This document shows positions 6,137 to 16,300 of a DNA stretch of 49,783 bases, in pieces. The number at the start of each line of letters is the position of its first letter. The first letter of the stretch is position 1. The notes beneath the pieces were generated by a model. It made no database searches, was not told the DNA's origin, and was given only the letters and a program-made list of their open reading frames with translations. The position numbers and the translations under genes are program-made. The stretch covers positions 1-49,783 of IMG/VR virus record IMGVR_UViG_3300030117_001129; one strand, given 5' to 3'. The DNA is from a virus.

Positions 6137-8885
6137 ACAAACTCTTAAGATAGAAGGGTTTCATGGTGGATTGAATACTAATGCTGACCCTAGAGATATA
6201 CAAGACAATCAGTCTCCAAATTTGCAAGATGCTAAGATAAGCAATCTAGGTAAGATAAAATTAGATGGGCGATTCGTTTCGGGGAGTAGTGGTGTTGATA
6301 CTATATTAGTTGATAATAGAGGATTATTTATGTTTAAATCTGATTTTCAACTTGATGGTGGTTCTGGAAATGAATCAATAGAAGTAATATATAATAAAGG
6401 CACTGATAATAATTTTCATCTTATAGATAGCGAGGGTACAGATGAAGGTTCTATAACTAGTTTTAATAGTACTCATCCTGTTTTTTATTCTGGAGATGGC
6501 AACTTAAGAATATCAGATGGTGGGTTTACAGCACAGGCGGGAGTTTGGTTTGGATATATAAATTATATTTTATTTGATAGCTTAAATGCTGATTCAGGTA
6601 ACGCAGCTTACGATAGCACAGCTATTGGATGGACTCAAGCAACACAAGAAATAGAACTTACGCCAACAGTAGGTAAATGTCTTATATCTACACCAACAGC
6701 TGGTAGTGATGGAGATACAGTAAATTCATCAAGTTCAGAGTATGATGGCAATGTGTATACCACAGTCGCAAACTTTCAAAGTGTAAACTTTAGAGTGGGA
6801 TTGCAAGTAAATAGAGTATTAAATAATAATACTGCAAGTCAAATAACTTCAATTAATAATAGCGCTAGTAAAAATGATAATATAACTGATTATTTTGTTT
6901 TTCTTGGTAATAATAATATAAAAATAAATAATACAAATAGTGGAGCTGACATTACATTAACTAGTTCTGGTAATAGTTATACAATTTCTGAAGAAAAAAT
7001 ATTTATAATTGCATTTTTAATAACATCGGGTTCAAACTACAATAATTTAAGAGAAATAGAAGTATCACACAGTGATGGAAGCGGTGGAGGAACTATAGAT
7101 TATGTATTTGGCAGGCAACAAATAGAACCAGACATATGGAATGTTCTAGTTATGTCTTCCAATAATATAGATTCACTATCTGCTTCTTTAGGCGATGGAT
7201 TGAATAGTTATACATTTAAAGCAGTAAAAAAAGTTTCTGGACTTCAATTAGATTATTATGTTAGTGGACCTGCTATTTCCAACAATGTTTCTGTTACTGG
7301 ATATGAGCCGGGTATATATGAATTTTATCATAGCTATCTTTATGATGATGAAAAACAAGAAAGTCTTCCATCTAAGTTTTTAGATGCAGATAGTAGTAAT
7401 TTTAATAAAGTAAAAATAGTTGGTGATTCTTGTATGTTTAACTTTCAAACATATTTAAGTCCTTACAATAGCGCAGGTACACCAGTTTACAGTTTAAGCA
7501 AAAGAATAACTGGTTCAAGATATTATTATAAAATAGATGGTAATGATAATTTGTTTTTAATAGGTGAAGCAGATTTTGTAAATAAAGGATTTAAGTTTTT
7601 TCCAGAATCAGATGAGTTTGCTTCTGCTATAACAAACACAGCACAAACAAGTGGAACTTGGTATAATAAAGCAGCTATAGCTAAGAATATAAAACCAAGC
7701 GAAGCTAATAAAATAGATACATTTAAATCTTTAAATGGATTTAGTAGTTCAATATCATCTATAAGTGCAAAGTATAAGACAGCTGTTGTTCATGGTAGGA
7801 GAGTTTTTATAGGTAATATATTTCAAAACTCAAAATCATTTCCAGATAGAATATTAAAAAGTAGAATAAATAAATTTGATGTATTTCCAGAAAATGAAGG
7901 AAGTATAGATGTAGCAGTAAATGATGGTGAGAGTGTTATTAAATTAGAAGCATTTGCTGATAGGTTATTACAATTCAAAGAACAAAGTATGTATGTTATT
8001 AACATATCTGAGAATGTAGAGTTTCTTGAAGATAAATACGAGAACAAAGGATGTTCTTTTGATTATCATGTTACAAAAACTGATTATGGAATAGCATGGT
8101 TCAATATATTTGGTGTGTACTTTTTTGATGGTAAAAATGTTTTAAACCTCTTAGAAAAAGATGGAATGAGACTAATTGATGATACAACTTGGAAAGCATT
8201 TATAACAGATGGAGAAGATGGAAGCGCAGATGATACAGATATGTCAGAAGCGCATATAGGATACCTACCTAAAGAAAGAAAAATTTTAATAACAAACGAT
8301 GGTGGTGGTTCATCTTCTGATATATTAATATATGATTTTATATTAAGAGCTTGGACTAAGAGTATTAACAGAGCAACAGACGATAGTACAAGAACAAACT
8401 TTATAGTAGATGGTAATGGCGATTTAGTCTATTATCATTTTGATACAGTTGCTAAAGTAACATACAATCCAGACCCTGCAGATTCAGCAAACTTTGTTTA
8501 TGAAACAAAAGATATTGATTTTGGGCAACCTTCTGTAAGAAAAAAAATATATAAAGTATATTTGTCATATAAAGGAGATGCAAGAAAAGTTGAAGTAAAG
8601 TATGGTGTAAATGGATTATCTCCATCAAATAATTTTTGTTTAATTTCTTCAGATGGTTCTACTACAGGAACAGGCGCAACTGCAAAATGTTTAAATTTTT
8701 CTGGAGCTAGTAATAGTAGTCCCGGCACAGATGATTGGTTAAAAGCAGAACTAAAGCCTGGAGCATCTATTAATAATATAAATAGTTTTAGATTAAAAAT
8801 AAGCGCAGATGGTTCAAATGGTATCGCTGCTGATTTTGAAATAAATGATATAACAATTGTATATAGATTAAAGAACGTAAAGTAA
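6129..8885 (+). CDS. Tail nozzle-like structural protein (918 aa)
   Basis: The N-terminus (MPKQTLKIEGFHGGLNTNADP, then DNQSPNLQDAKI) is the typical start of large podovirus tail proteins that form the hub or nozzle. The rest is mostly beta sheet rich in Ser, Asn, Gly and Tyr. Residues about 555-690 contain the propeller-like segment common to these proteins: AVVHGRRVFIGN, then DVFPENEGSIDV, GESVIKLEAFADRLLQFKE and KTDYGIAWFNIFGVYFFDG. It would extend the portal/adaptor channel toward the cell and carry fibres. Assignment to a nozzle is by sequence character, size and position before a fibre gene; no exact family is claimed. Confidence 0.75.
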   Translation: MPKQTLKIEGFHGGLNTNADPRDIQDNQSPNLQDAKISNLGKIKLDGRFVSGSSGVDTILVDNRGLFMFKSDFQLDGGSGNESIEVIYNKGTDNNFHLIDSEGTDEGSITSFNSTHPVFYSGDGNLRISDGGFTAQAGVWFGYINYILFDSLNADSGNAAYDSTAIGWTQATQEIELTPTVGKCLISTPTAGSDGDTVNSSSSEYDGNVYTTVANFQSVNFRVGLQVNRVLNNNTASQITSINNSASKNDNITDYFVFLGNNNIKINNTNSGADITLTSSGNSYTISEEKIFIIAFLITSGSNYNNLREIEVSHSDGSGGGTIDYVFGRQQIEPDIWNVLVMSSNNIDSLSASLGDGLNSYTFKAVKKVSGLQLDYYVSGPAISNNVSVTGYEPGIYEFYHSYLYDDEKQESLPSKFLDADSSNFNKVKIVGDSCMFNFQTYLSPYNSAGTPVYSLSKRITGSRYYYKIDGNDNLFLIGEADFVNKGFKFFPESDEFASAITNTAQTSGTWYNKAAIAKNIKPSEANKIDTFKSLNGFSSSISSISAKYKTAVVHGRRVFIGNIFQNSKSFPDRILKSRINKFDVFPENEGSIDVAVNDGESVIKLEAFADRLLQFKEQSMYVINISENVEFLEDKYENKGCSFDYHVTKTDYGIAWFNIFGVYFFDGKNVLNLLEKDGMRLIDDTTWKAFITDGEDGSADDTDMSEAHIGYLPKERKILITNDGGGSSSDILIYDFILRAWTKSINRATDDSTRTNFIVDGNGDLVYYHFDTVAKVTYNPDPADSANFVYETKDIDFGQPSVRKKIYKVYLSYKGDARKVEVKYGVNGLSPSNNFCLISSDGSTTGTGATAKCLNFSGASNSSPGTDDWLKAELKPGASINNINSFRLKISADGSNGIAADFEINDITIVYRLKNVK

Positions 8886-10402
8886 TGGCACTTAGTAGAG
8901 AAGAGAGAAAGCTATTACATCAAAAAGCTACCCAACCTACATTTGGAAATAATAAACCAGATGACAGACAAGGTAACGATGGAGACATATCATATAGAAG
9001 AGTAGAGGGTTCTGGTCTTGTTCAATTTGTCAAAAAAGATGGCAAATGGAATGCAGTGGGTTCAACTGGTAATAAACCAGCAAGTAGAGTTCTTGGCCTA
9101 TCTTCTTCTTCATTATCTGGAGGTGTATCTAGTCATGGTACTTTGACTGGATTAAGCGCAGACGACCATAAACAATATTTACTTATAAGCGGTTCAAGGG
9201 CAATGAGTGGCAATCTTAGTTTAGGTGGTAACGACATAGGTTCTGTAGACGCTTTAGATGTAGATGGACATACAACTCTTGACCAAGTAACAGTAAATAC
9301 CACTGATGGCGCATTTGCTGTAAGTGGAGCTAATCCTATAAGCTTAACTACCACTGGAAGCAATGATATTAATTTAACAAGTGCAAATACATTAGATGTT
9401 AGTGCTGGTCTTGATTATGAATTAGATGTAGTTAGAACTTGCGATTGGAATACAGCAGCAACAGATTGGGATAATTCTAGTACATTTGCTTTAACGTCTC
9501 TTGGTGATACCACTATAGAAACACTTGGAACAACAGCTAGCCCAAAAACTCTTTCTATAATATCTGGTAAAAGCGATTTTTCTAAATACGGTATTATATC
9601 TATAGAAGCTTATAACAAAATTACTGAATCTGGAGATGTAACTACAAATCATTCTGCTAATGGGATACAACTTATAGTAGATGCTAATGATACCGCTGGT
9701 AAGCATAATAATATTCTTATACAACAAAAGAATCAAGGTGCAAAAGGTAGCGCATATGGAATTAATTTAAAAAGTGAAAATGGCATAAAAATAGAAACTG
9801 ATAATAATGCGGCAGGTCAAACAACTGCTATTATAGCTCAAGCAACTGGAACTATTGATATAGGATTAGTATCGTCTGGTTCACATTTAAGCCCAAATTC
9901 AACTCCCAATAGGACTAAAATACATGGAGTATTTGATTGTCAGACTCTATTTAGAGATGCTTCTACTGGAGAAAAACATACAGATACTCACTATCCTATT
10001 AATACTTCAACACATAATGTAAAGTTTGACCAAATAGATACATTTAAATTATTAAGAGCAACAACATTTTTAGCTAGTGATTCTTCATTAGCAGCTGGTA
10101 GTCCTTTAACTATTGTAGCTGGAACTGTTGATGACAATATTGAAGCTACTGTTTGGAGAGTTACAGTTTACTGGAATCATACTTCATCTAATCGAAGTTT
10201 ACAAATATGGCATTGTTATGCAACTACACCAGGCGATTTAAATGTTGTTAAAGATGTAGAAGAACTAGGTTCTGGAGCTGGTGGCACTTTAACTTGGACT
10301 AGCACAGATACTGGAGGTATAAAGTGGACAAATAATCATGCTAGTCAAACTGCTAGTGTAAAAGCATCTGCATTAAAAATACAAAGTGGTAATGACTTTT
10401 AG
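8885..10402 (+). CDS. Tail fibre/spike protein (505 aa)
   Basis: Starts at a TAATG overlap with the nozzle-like gene. Residues about 75-115 contain LSADDHKQYLLISGSRAMSG then NLSLGGNDIGSV, a module found in many phage fibres just after the attachment domain. Residues 1-70 carry a DGDISYRR strand segment and probably bind the tail. The remainder is a Thr/Ser/Gly/Asn-rich beta structure with a distinct C-terminal domain (VTVYWNHTSSNRSLQIWHCY) that may be the receptor-binding tip. No S74 chaperone is present, unlike the fibre at the left edge. Confidence 0.8.
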   Translation: MALSREERKLLHQKATQPTFGNNKPDDRQGNDGDISYRRVEGSGLVQFVKKDGKWNAVGSTGNKPASRVLGLSSSSLSGGVSSHGTLTGLSADDHKQYLLISGSRAMSGNLSLGGNDIGSVDALDVDGHTTLDQVTVNTTDGAFAVSGANPISLTTTGSNDINLTSANTLDVSAGLDYELDVVRTCDWNTAATDWDNSSTFALTSLGDTTIETLGTTASPKTLSIISGKSDFSKYGIISIEAYNKITESGDVTTNHSANGIQLIVDANDTAGKHNNILIQQKNQGAKGSAYGINLKSENGIKIETDNNAAGQTTAIIAQATGTIDIGLVSSGSHLSPNSTPNRTKIHGVFDCQTLFRDASTGEKHTDTHYPINTSTHNVKFDQIDTFKLLRATTFLASDSSLAAGSPLTIVAGTVDDNIEATVWRVTVYWNHTSSNRSLQIWHCYATTPGDLNVVKDVEELGSGAGGTLTWTSTDTGGIKWTNNHASQTASVKASALKIQSGNDF

Positions 10403-10456
10403 CATTGGATAAAATAGATATGTTAATTAAATTAAATAGTAAAACTATATAATCAT

Positions 10457-11866
10457 ATGGCTACATCTGCACAAATAAAATCAGCAATAAGAAGTAGAGG
10501 CGCATCTCAAAGAGACATTACCGAACAACTTGCTGGAGTTACTGAACAATTACAAAGAGCTGAAGAATCAGCTAATCTATTTAAACTTAGAGAAGCAGAA
10601 ATAGCAAAAACAACTGGAACGTTATCATCTGCTTTGGAGTTGGGTTCTACCTATTTAGAAGGAGTAGCTTTAAAACAAGAATTAAAAGATAGTATGATGG
10701 ATTTTGAACAATCTTTACCAGAGGGAGTTAGAGAAGCTGGTGGAGTTAAAATGGTTAGAGGTCCTAAATCTTCTTTAATGGATGTGTTTACAGGAACAGC
10801 TTCTTTAAGTGATTATTTATATGGACAAGAAACTTATATGCTTGGTGAAAGAAAATTAGGAACAAAGTACGATGTAGCTGCTCTAGGTAAACAAGCAAAA
10901 GCCATGCAACAAGCAGATTTACTAGACCAATTTTTTGGAGGAGAACCACTACCTAAGTCTAAAGTATCTAGGGAACTAGGTATGGAAAGACCTTCTATTG
11001 ATGTTGCTAAGTTATATGGAGATTTTAAAGAAAAACCTTCTATGTTAGATAACGTTAAAGAAAAATTGCAAAAAGGAACTTTAGTTAAAAGTGATGGAAA
11101 TGTAATTCCAGAAACAATTGTTAAAAAAACAAAAACAATGTCAGCTGAAGATTATTTAAAAACAGACCCTCCTAATGAAATAAGAGAAATGATTGAATCT
11201 AGTTATCCTCGTGATAAAGAAGTTCCTCTAGGAATATCTAGAAATGTAACAGATTATCAAAATGAAAAGTTAGTTGATTTTCTTCCAGAATTTTTACAAC
11301 TGCAAGGTCCTCCTGAATTTATTGGTCCTCCACAATCTACTGAAGAAGATATGTTAGAACCTATTGCTAAAGATAGTTATATAGATAAAGATGGATTTAT
11401 AGTTACTAAAGGAACTTTTTTAGGAAGACCATATACAAGTAGAAGGTCACCTACTCGTAAAAAGAAAGACACATCTTATAGACCAGAAGGAAGATTTGGG
11501 AATCCAGAAAAAGCATTAAGCGAAGTAGATAAAGATTTAAAAGAAATTAAAAAACTAGAATCGTTAAAAGGTGTTATAAATCCAACTGTTAAAAAACAAC
11601 AATTAGAACTTGCAAAGAAAAAGAAAAAAGAATTAAAAGAAAAAATAAAATCTATATACGATTCTTCAACTGGTAAATTTATAGATGATGAATATGAAAA
11701 AGCATTTACAGGTCAATTAAAATATATGGATGATATGGTTGATTCTGGAGTAGACTTAGGTAGATTTGAATTGCCATTTTTAACAAAAAGAAGAAAAGTA
11801 GATATAAGTTCAATACAATCTTTTATAGATAGTATTTCCAATAAAGATAATTTAGCAAGTAGGTAA
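10457..11866 (+). CDS. Putative internal virion protein (469 aa), unrecognised
   Basis: First of five consecutive genes (10457-24858) separated by 2 bases or overlapping. The N-terminal 90 residues are helical and coiled-coil-like (DITEQLAGVTEQLQRAEESANLFKLREAEI). The middle is polar and probably disordered, and the C-terminal third is lysine-rich with KKKKKELKEKIK. No signal peptide or enzyme motif. The 54-base gap upstream contains only AT-rich sequence with a TATAAT. By position it is likely one of the proteins packaged in the head and ejected with DNA; the sequence alone does not prove that. Confidence 0.65.
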   Translation: MATSAQIKSAIRSRGASQRDITEQLAGVTEQLQRAEESANLFKLREAEIAKTTGTLSSALELGSTYLEGVALKQELKDSMMDFEQSLPEGVREAGGVKMVRGPKSSLMDVFTGTASLSDYLYGQETYMLGERKLGTKYDVAALGKQAKAMQQADLLDQFFGGEPLPKSKVSRELGMERPSIDVAKLYGDFKEKPSMLDNVKEKLQKGTLVKSDGNVIPETIVKKTKTMSAEDYLKTDPPNEIREMIESSYPRDKEVPLGISRNVTDYQNEKLVDFLPEFLQLQGPPEFIGPPQSTEEDMLEPIAKDSYIDKDGFIVTKGTFLGRPYTSRRSPTRKKKDTSYRPEGRFGNPEKALSEVDKDLKEIKKLESLKGVINPTVKKQQLELAKKKKKELKEKIKSIYDSSTGKFIDDEYEKAFTGQLKYMDDMVDSGVDLGRFELPFLTKRRKVDISSIQSFIDSISNKDNLASR

Positions 11867-11868
11867 TT

Positions 11869-12375
11869 ATGACACCATTAATAGCAGGATTAGGATTAGC
11901 TTTATCTGTAGGTTCAGAATATGGACAAACAAGAAGAGCGAGAGAGCAAGGTAGAATACAATCACAATTTATGCAAGATGCTCTAAAAGATTTAGGTTTA
12001 GCAGAAAAATCTTTAAGGGACTCTATTGGTTCTAGTTTACAATTACCTACTTTAGAATCTAGAAGAGCATTAGATATGGTTTCTGAATCTGGTCAAATGG
12101 CTATGGAGCAATTATCAGATAGACAAGATGCTGTAAGCCAAGCAACTGGATTTGCTAATATTGGAATGGATGAAGATTCTATAAAAAATATAAGAAAACA
12201 ATTTGAAAGAAAAATGGAAGATATAGATATTGGACTTAGTAAAAATTTAAGTAATGTTTTATCTCAATTTGAACAACAAAAATTTGAAATGCAATCTCAA
12301 AGAAGACAATTAGAAATGCAAAAAAGAATGGCTGACCAACAAGCAAACACTAAATACTTTGGTATATTTGGATAA
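11869..12375 (+). CDS. Putative internal virion protein (168 aa)
   Basis: Begins with a short hydrophobic helix (TPLIAGLGLALSVGSEYGQT) followed by basic and coiled-coil segments (RAREQGRIQSQFMQD, later FERKMEDIDIGLSKNLSNVL and FEQQKFEMQSQRRQLEMQ). A small protein with an N-terminal glycine-rich hydrophobic helix and a long coiled coil is the usual look of the smallest ejection protein in podoviruses (the position of T7 gp14). There is a two-base gap to each neighbour. The role is inferred from this character and from the adjacent giant virion proteins. Confidence 0.65.
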   Translation: MTPLIAGLGLALSVGSEYGQTRRAREQGRIQSQFMQDALKDLGLAEKSLRDSIGSSLQLPTLESRRALDMVSESGQMAMEQLSDRQDAVSQATGFANIGMDEDSIKNIRKQFERKMEDIDIGLSKNLSNVLSQFEQQKFEMQSQRRQLEMQKRMADQQANTKYFGIFG

Positions 12376-12377
12376 TT

Positions 12378-13367
12378 ATGTCTGAAGCTTTACAATCTTT
12401 AAACTCAATATTAAAATATTCACAAGAAAGAGAACGTCAAAAGATTGATAGGTCTTTAGCTATGATGGATATGGCAACTAGACTTAGGCAACAACAAATT
12501 GACAATGCTAGACAAGAAAGAATGATGCAACTTAGAGAAGCTGATGCAAAAAGAGATGCGAAAGAATCAGTTGCTAGGTTAGCTAATTATCAATTAGAGT
12601 ATGAAAAACTTGAAAAGTCTATGTCCCCAGAACAATCTGCATTAACAGATGAATATAAAAAAGCACAAATAGAATCTCTTAGATTAAAAACTGCAAAAGA
12701 AAAAGATGAATTAATTGACAAAAATGTTTCAAATATAAGAGCAGCTTTTGATAATTCAATAATGAGTTCAAAAGAACAATTTTTTAAAAATAATTTTATC
12801 AATTTTGGATTTAGAGGATTGGAAGATGCTATAGATGCTTCAACATCTGATGGTGATTTTGAAGAAGGCCAAGTAAATACAGTTATAAAAAATTACCCAA
12901 AGTATGTAGATAATGATGCACAAAAAGAACTTCTTAAATATGTAACTAAAAATCATAGAAGATTAATTCCAGCAATGGCCAGTATTGATATTGGTGGTTT
13001 TAAATTAGCAGAAGATAGTATTATAGAGGGTCTTGGTTTATTATATCAAGATGCTCAATCTAATACTAAATTGCAAAAGTTATTTGAAGATGTTGGTGTT
13101 AGTACAGAGTTGTTAAATGACAGTATGATAAAATTATCTAATATAATTAGGAGAGAACAAACTTTTAATAGAATGATTGAGTCTGGTGAATTAGAAAAAA
13201 CTGCAAAAAGATTAGCTGAAAGTCAAATGGGTTCTGATTCTGGTTTAACCAGACTTGGATTAGATATTTTAGGTATTGGCAATATGTCAAACGACGATAT
13301 AGACCAGTTAAATGACCAAAGAATTAGAGACGGTTTAGAACCTATACCATACGAAGAATTTAGATAA
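12378..13367 (+). CDS. Putative internal virion protein with N-terminal coiled coil (329 aa)
   Basis: Residues about 10-75 form a highly charged coiled coil (ERERQKIDRSLAMMDMATRL, then RQQQIDNARQERMMQLREAD). The rest is helical and soluble, with a glycine-containing stretch near the end (RLGLDILGIGNMSNDDIDQL). No enzyme motif is visible. It lies directly before the giant protein, with two-base gaps to both neighbours, which supports membership of the same ejection-protein set. Not recognised at family level. Confidence 0.6.
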   Translation: MSEALQSLNSILKYSQERERQKIDRSLAMMDMATRLRQQQIDNARQERMMQLREADAKRDAKESVARLANYQLEYEKLEKSMSPEQSALTDEYKKAQIESLRLKTAKEKDELIDKNVSNIRAAFDNSIMSSKEQFFKNNFINFGFRGLEDAIDASTSDGDFEEGQVNTVIKNYPKYVDNDAQKELLKYVTKNHRRLIPAMASIDIGGFKLAEDSIIEGLGLLYQDAQSNTKLQKLFEDVGVSTELLNDSMIKLSNIIRREQTFNRMIESGELEKTAKRLAESQMGSDSGLTRLGLDILGIGNMSNDDIDQLNDQRIRDGLEPIPYEEFR

Positions 13368-13369
13368 AT

Positions 13370-16300
13370 ATGGCTACTCAAAGAGCAATAGATGCTTTAT
13401 TAGAATTTAGAAAGAGAAGGCAACAAGATTCTGAAAATCCAATACAACTAGCTAGTTCTTACAATTTAGATGAACCAAATGCATTAGTTGATAGTTTATC
13501 TAAAGGAATACAAACACCTGCCCCATCTCAAACCCAAGAACAACAAAAAGAATCTAATATAAGTTTACTACAATCTGTAGGAGCGGGTTTATATGAATTT
13601 GGGGAGACTGCAACTTTTGGAGCATTTGGAATAGCTGAGATAGGAGCGGAGAAAGCATTAGGAGAAGAGATAAACTTTCAAGAATACTTTAGAGAAGCAC
13701 AAGAACAAAGTTCTTTAGCTAAGGTATTAGGCGGAGTTGGTACTGGAGCTGGTTATTTAATTGGTCTTCCGATGAGGGGAACAGCAAGAGTATTGCAGAA
13801 ACCCGCGACTGCGCTTGTTTCTAAGTTAGTTGGAAAGAAAACTGTAGGCAAGGCATCTAAAGAGTTTAGTGAAGAGGCCTTACGTTCTGGTATAGAAAAA
13901 GGTGTAGTAAATAAATATACCAATGTTTTAAAAGGAAAAACTTATTGGGCATCTACAAAAGGAAAAAATGCTAATAAAGTTTTTAGAGAACAATTCAATA
14001 CTGAAATAAATAAAAGAACTGCAAGAGCTCAAGCAACAAAGCAACTTACAGATGAGCAAGTTTCTGTAATTCAAAACATGAAAGATAGAATTATTAATGA
14101 AGGAATACCTCTTCAAAATCTTTCTCAATATGCTCGAATAACTTATGGTAATAGTAAAATGGGTAGGTTTGCTACAGAAGCTTTACATGATGCTTTTGTA
14201 TTTAGTGTAGCAGATGCAGTTATGGATTTATCTTTTCAAGGTCAACAATTATTAAAAGACCCTAATGCTAGATATGATTTAGGACAGACTGGATATTCAG
14301 TTGCTACTGGTTTGCTAGCAGGTACAGCAATAAACGCAGCTACTTCTCCATTTGGACCTCTAGGTAAAATGTTTAAATCTAATATAGATTTTAGAAAAGG
14401 CATAAGGGCATACTTAGGAACAAATACATATAAAGGTTTGTCATTAGATGAATTGTCTGGTGAAATGGCTAATATAGCTCATTTAAATAGGTCAAATAAA
14501 TTAACTACCCATTATGATTTTAAAGTAGATGGAGTTGATAAAAGTATTGATTTATTAAAAACATTCGATACTGGAAGACTTAGAAATGCACAAAGAATAT
14601 CTTCAAGTTTAAGAGATTCATTTGGAGACAATGCTGAACAAAAAGCACAACAATGGTTGATGTCCCAAAAGAGATACTATGGCAAACAGATAATAGCAGA
14701 AGCAACAAGAGAAGGATTGCAAAACTATAGATTATTATTTCCAAGAATGGCAGTTGCTGGATTAGCTATGTCTGGAGTGCAAGGAATACAAACCCATATA
14801 TCTGGACAAGAATTAAGAGGTGAAGATTTTATTTCGAGTATGTTGATTGGCGCATGGACTCAACGTAGGGGTAACTTTGCAAAAAGCACAGATTTAGGTG
14901 AAAATATAAACAAACTAAGATTAACACTAGACCATTTAGGGATTGACAATTCTCAAACATTTTTTGCATCTACATTTTCTAAACCAAACAATATTCATGG
15001 AGTAGGGCTATCTAGAGAAAACGAACAACTTAAAAATTATTTAATAGAACAAAGAATAGTTAGTGATGATGATGCAACCGTTACAAATGAAACTATTCCA
15101 GATGGTGAAAAAACATTTCTTGATTTAGAATCTGGAGCTCCCTTTGACCCGCATGATGGTAAGATAAATAAAATTTATCAAATAATGGAAGAGGATTTTG
15201 AATATGTTAGACCTATTACAAGAATAACAGAAACTCAATCAAATAGAATAAATGAAATATTATCTCAACAAGGATTTAAAACAACAGAAGATATAGATAA
15301 AGCATTTACACAAAGAGTAGAACAAGCAACTGCTGGCATGAAAAATAGCATTGTTAATGTTATGAATAGTATAAAAAATGCACAATTGGAAGGAGTAACA
15401 ATGACCACAAATGGTGATAAGATTGTTGTTCCAAATGTATTAGATATATCTTCTGATTTAAGAAAAAAGGCAAGAGATGGAGATTTTGAATCTTGGTTAG
15501 GTAAAAGTGGAATTGAAGCAGAGGAAGCAATAGCTGATGTAAATAGAAGTTATCATGTTATACGAGATGTTTTAATGGGTTTAGAAAAAGTTGAATTAGA
15601 TAGAAGTTTAGAAAGTAGAATAAAAACAGAAGATTCATTAAAAGATTTTTACAATATAATAAATGACGCTGAGACTTCTATTAACCAAGCTGCTAACGTT
15701 AAAGATGGTAGGAAAAAATTTAGTTTTAGAGATACCGATTCTTACTTAATTCCATTAATACAAAATGATGCTAAGATATTTACTCAAGAATTATCAAATA
15801 CATTATCTAGAAATACAATGCCAGAAAATTTGCAATCTTATTTAAAGAATGCTGGATTACTAGTAGACACAGATGATGGTTTAAAACTTATAGACGACAT
15901 ATCTAATATAGATACAGATTATAAAGACAAAGCAAAAGATTTAGGTAGATTACATGGAATACTAATGGCATTAGGTGATTATAAAATAACAGATAGTAAG
16001 CCTAGTAAAAAAGTTACAGAAACTGATATTAATTCTTTAAAGTTTATATTAAATGATAATAATGTAAACATAGACAAATTTAATAGTTCATCTCAAAAGT
16101 TTTTATATCAAATGACATTATCTGATATTAATAGAAGAAGAATGCAAAACAAAGTTACCAATAAAGAAGATATACAATTTTTAATATCTCAATCAAGAAG
16201 TGCAATGTTTAGTGATAACAAACTTTTATCAGATGAAGGTGTTAGTGGATTTAGACTATATGAATTAAATATACCTTCAGACCCCGATTTAGAAATCCAA

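Noticed and set aside
10403-10456. Promoter in the gap before the internal virion proteins (contains TATAAT)
   Set aside because: No -35 box at acceptable distance in a stretch that is almost all A and T, so the match is likely chance.
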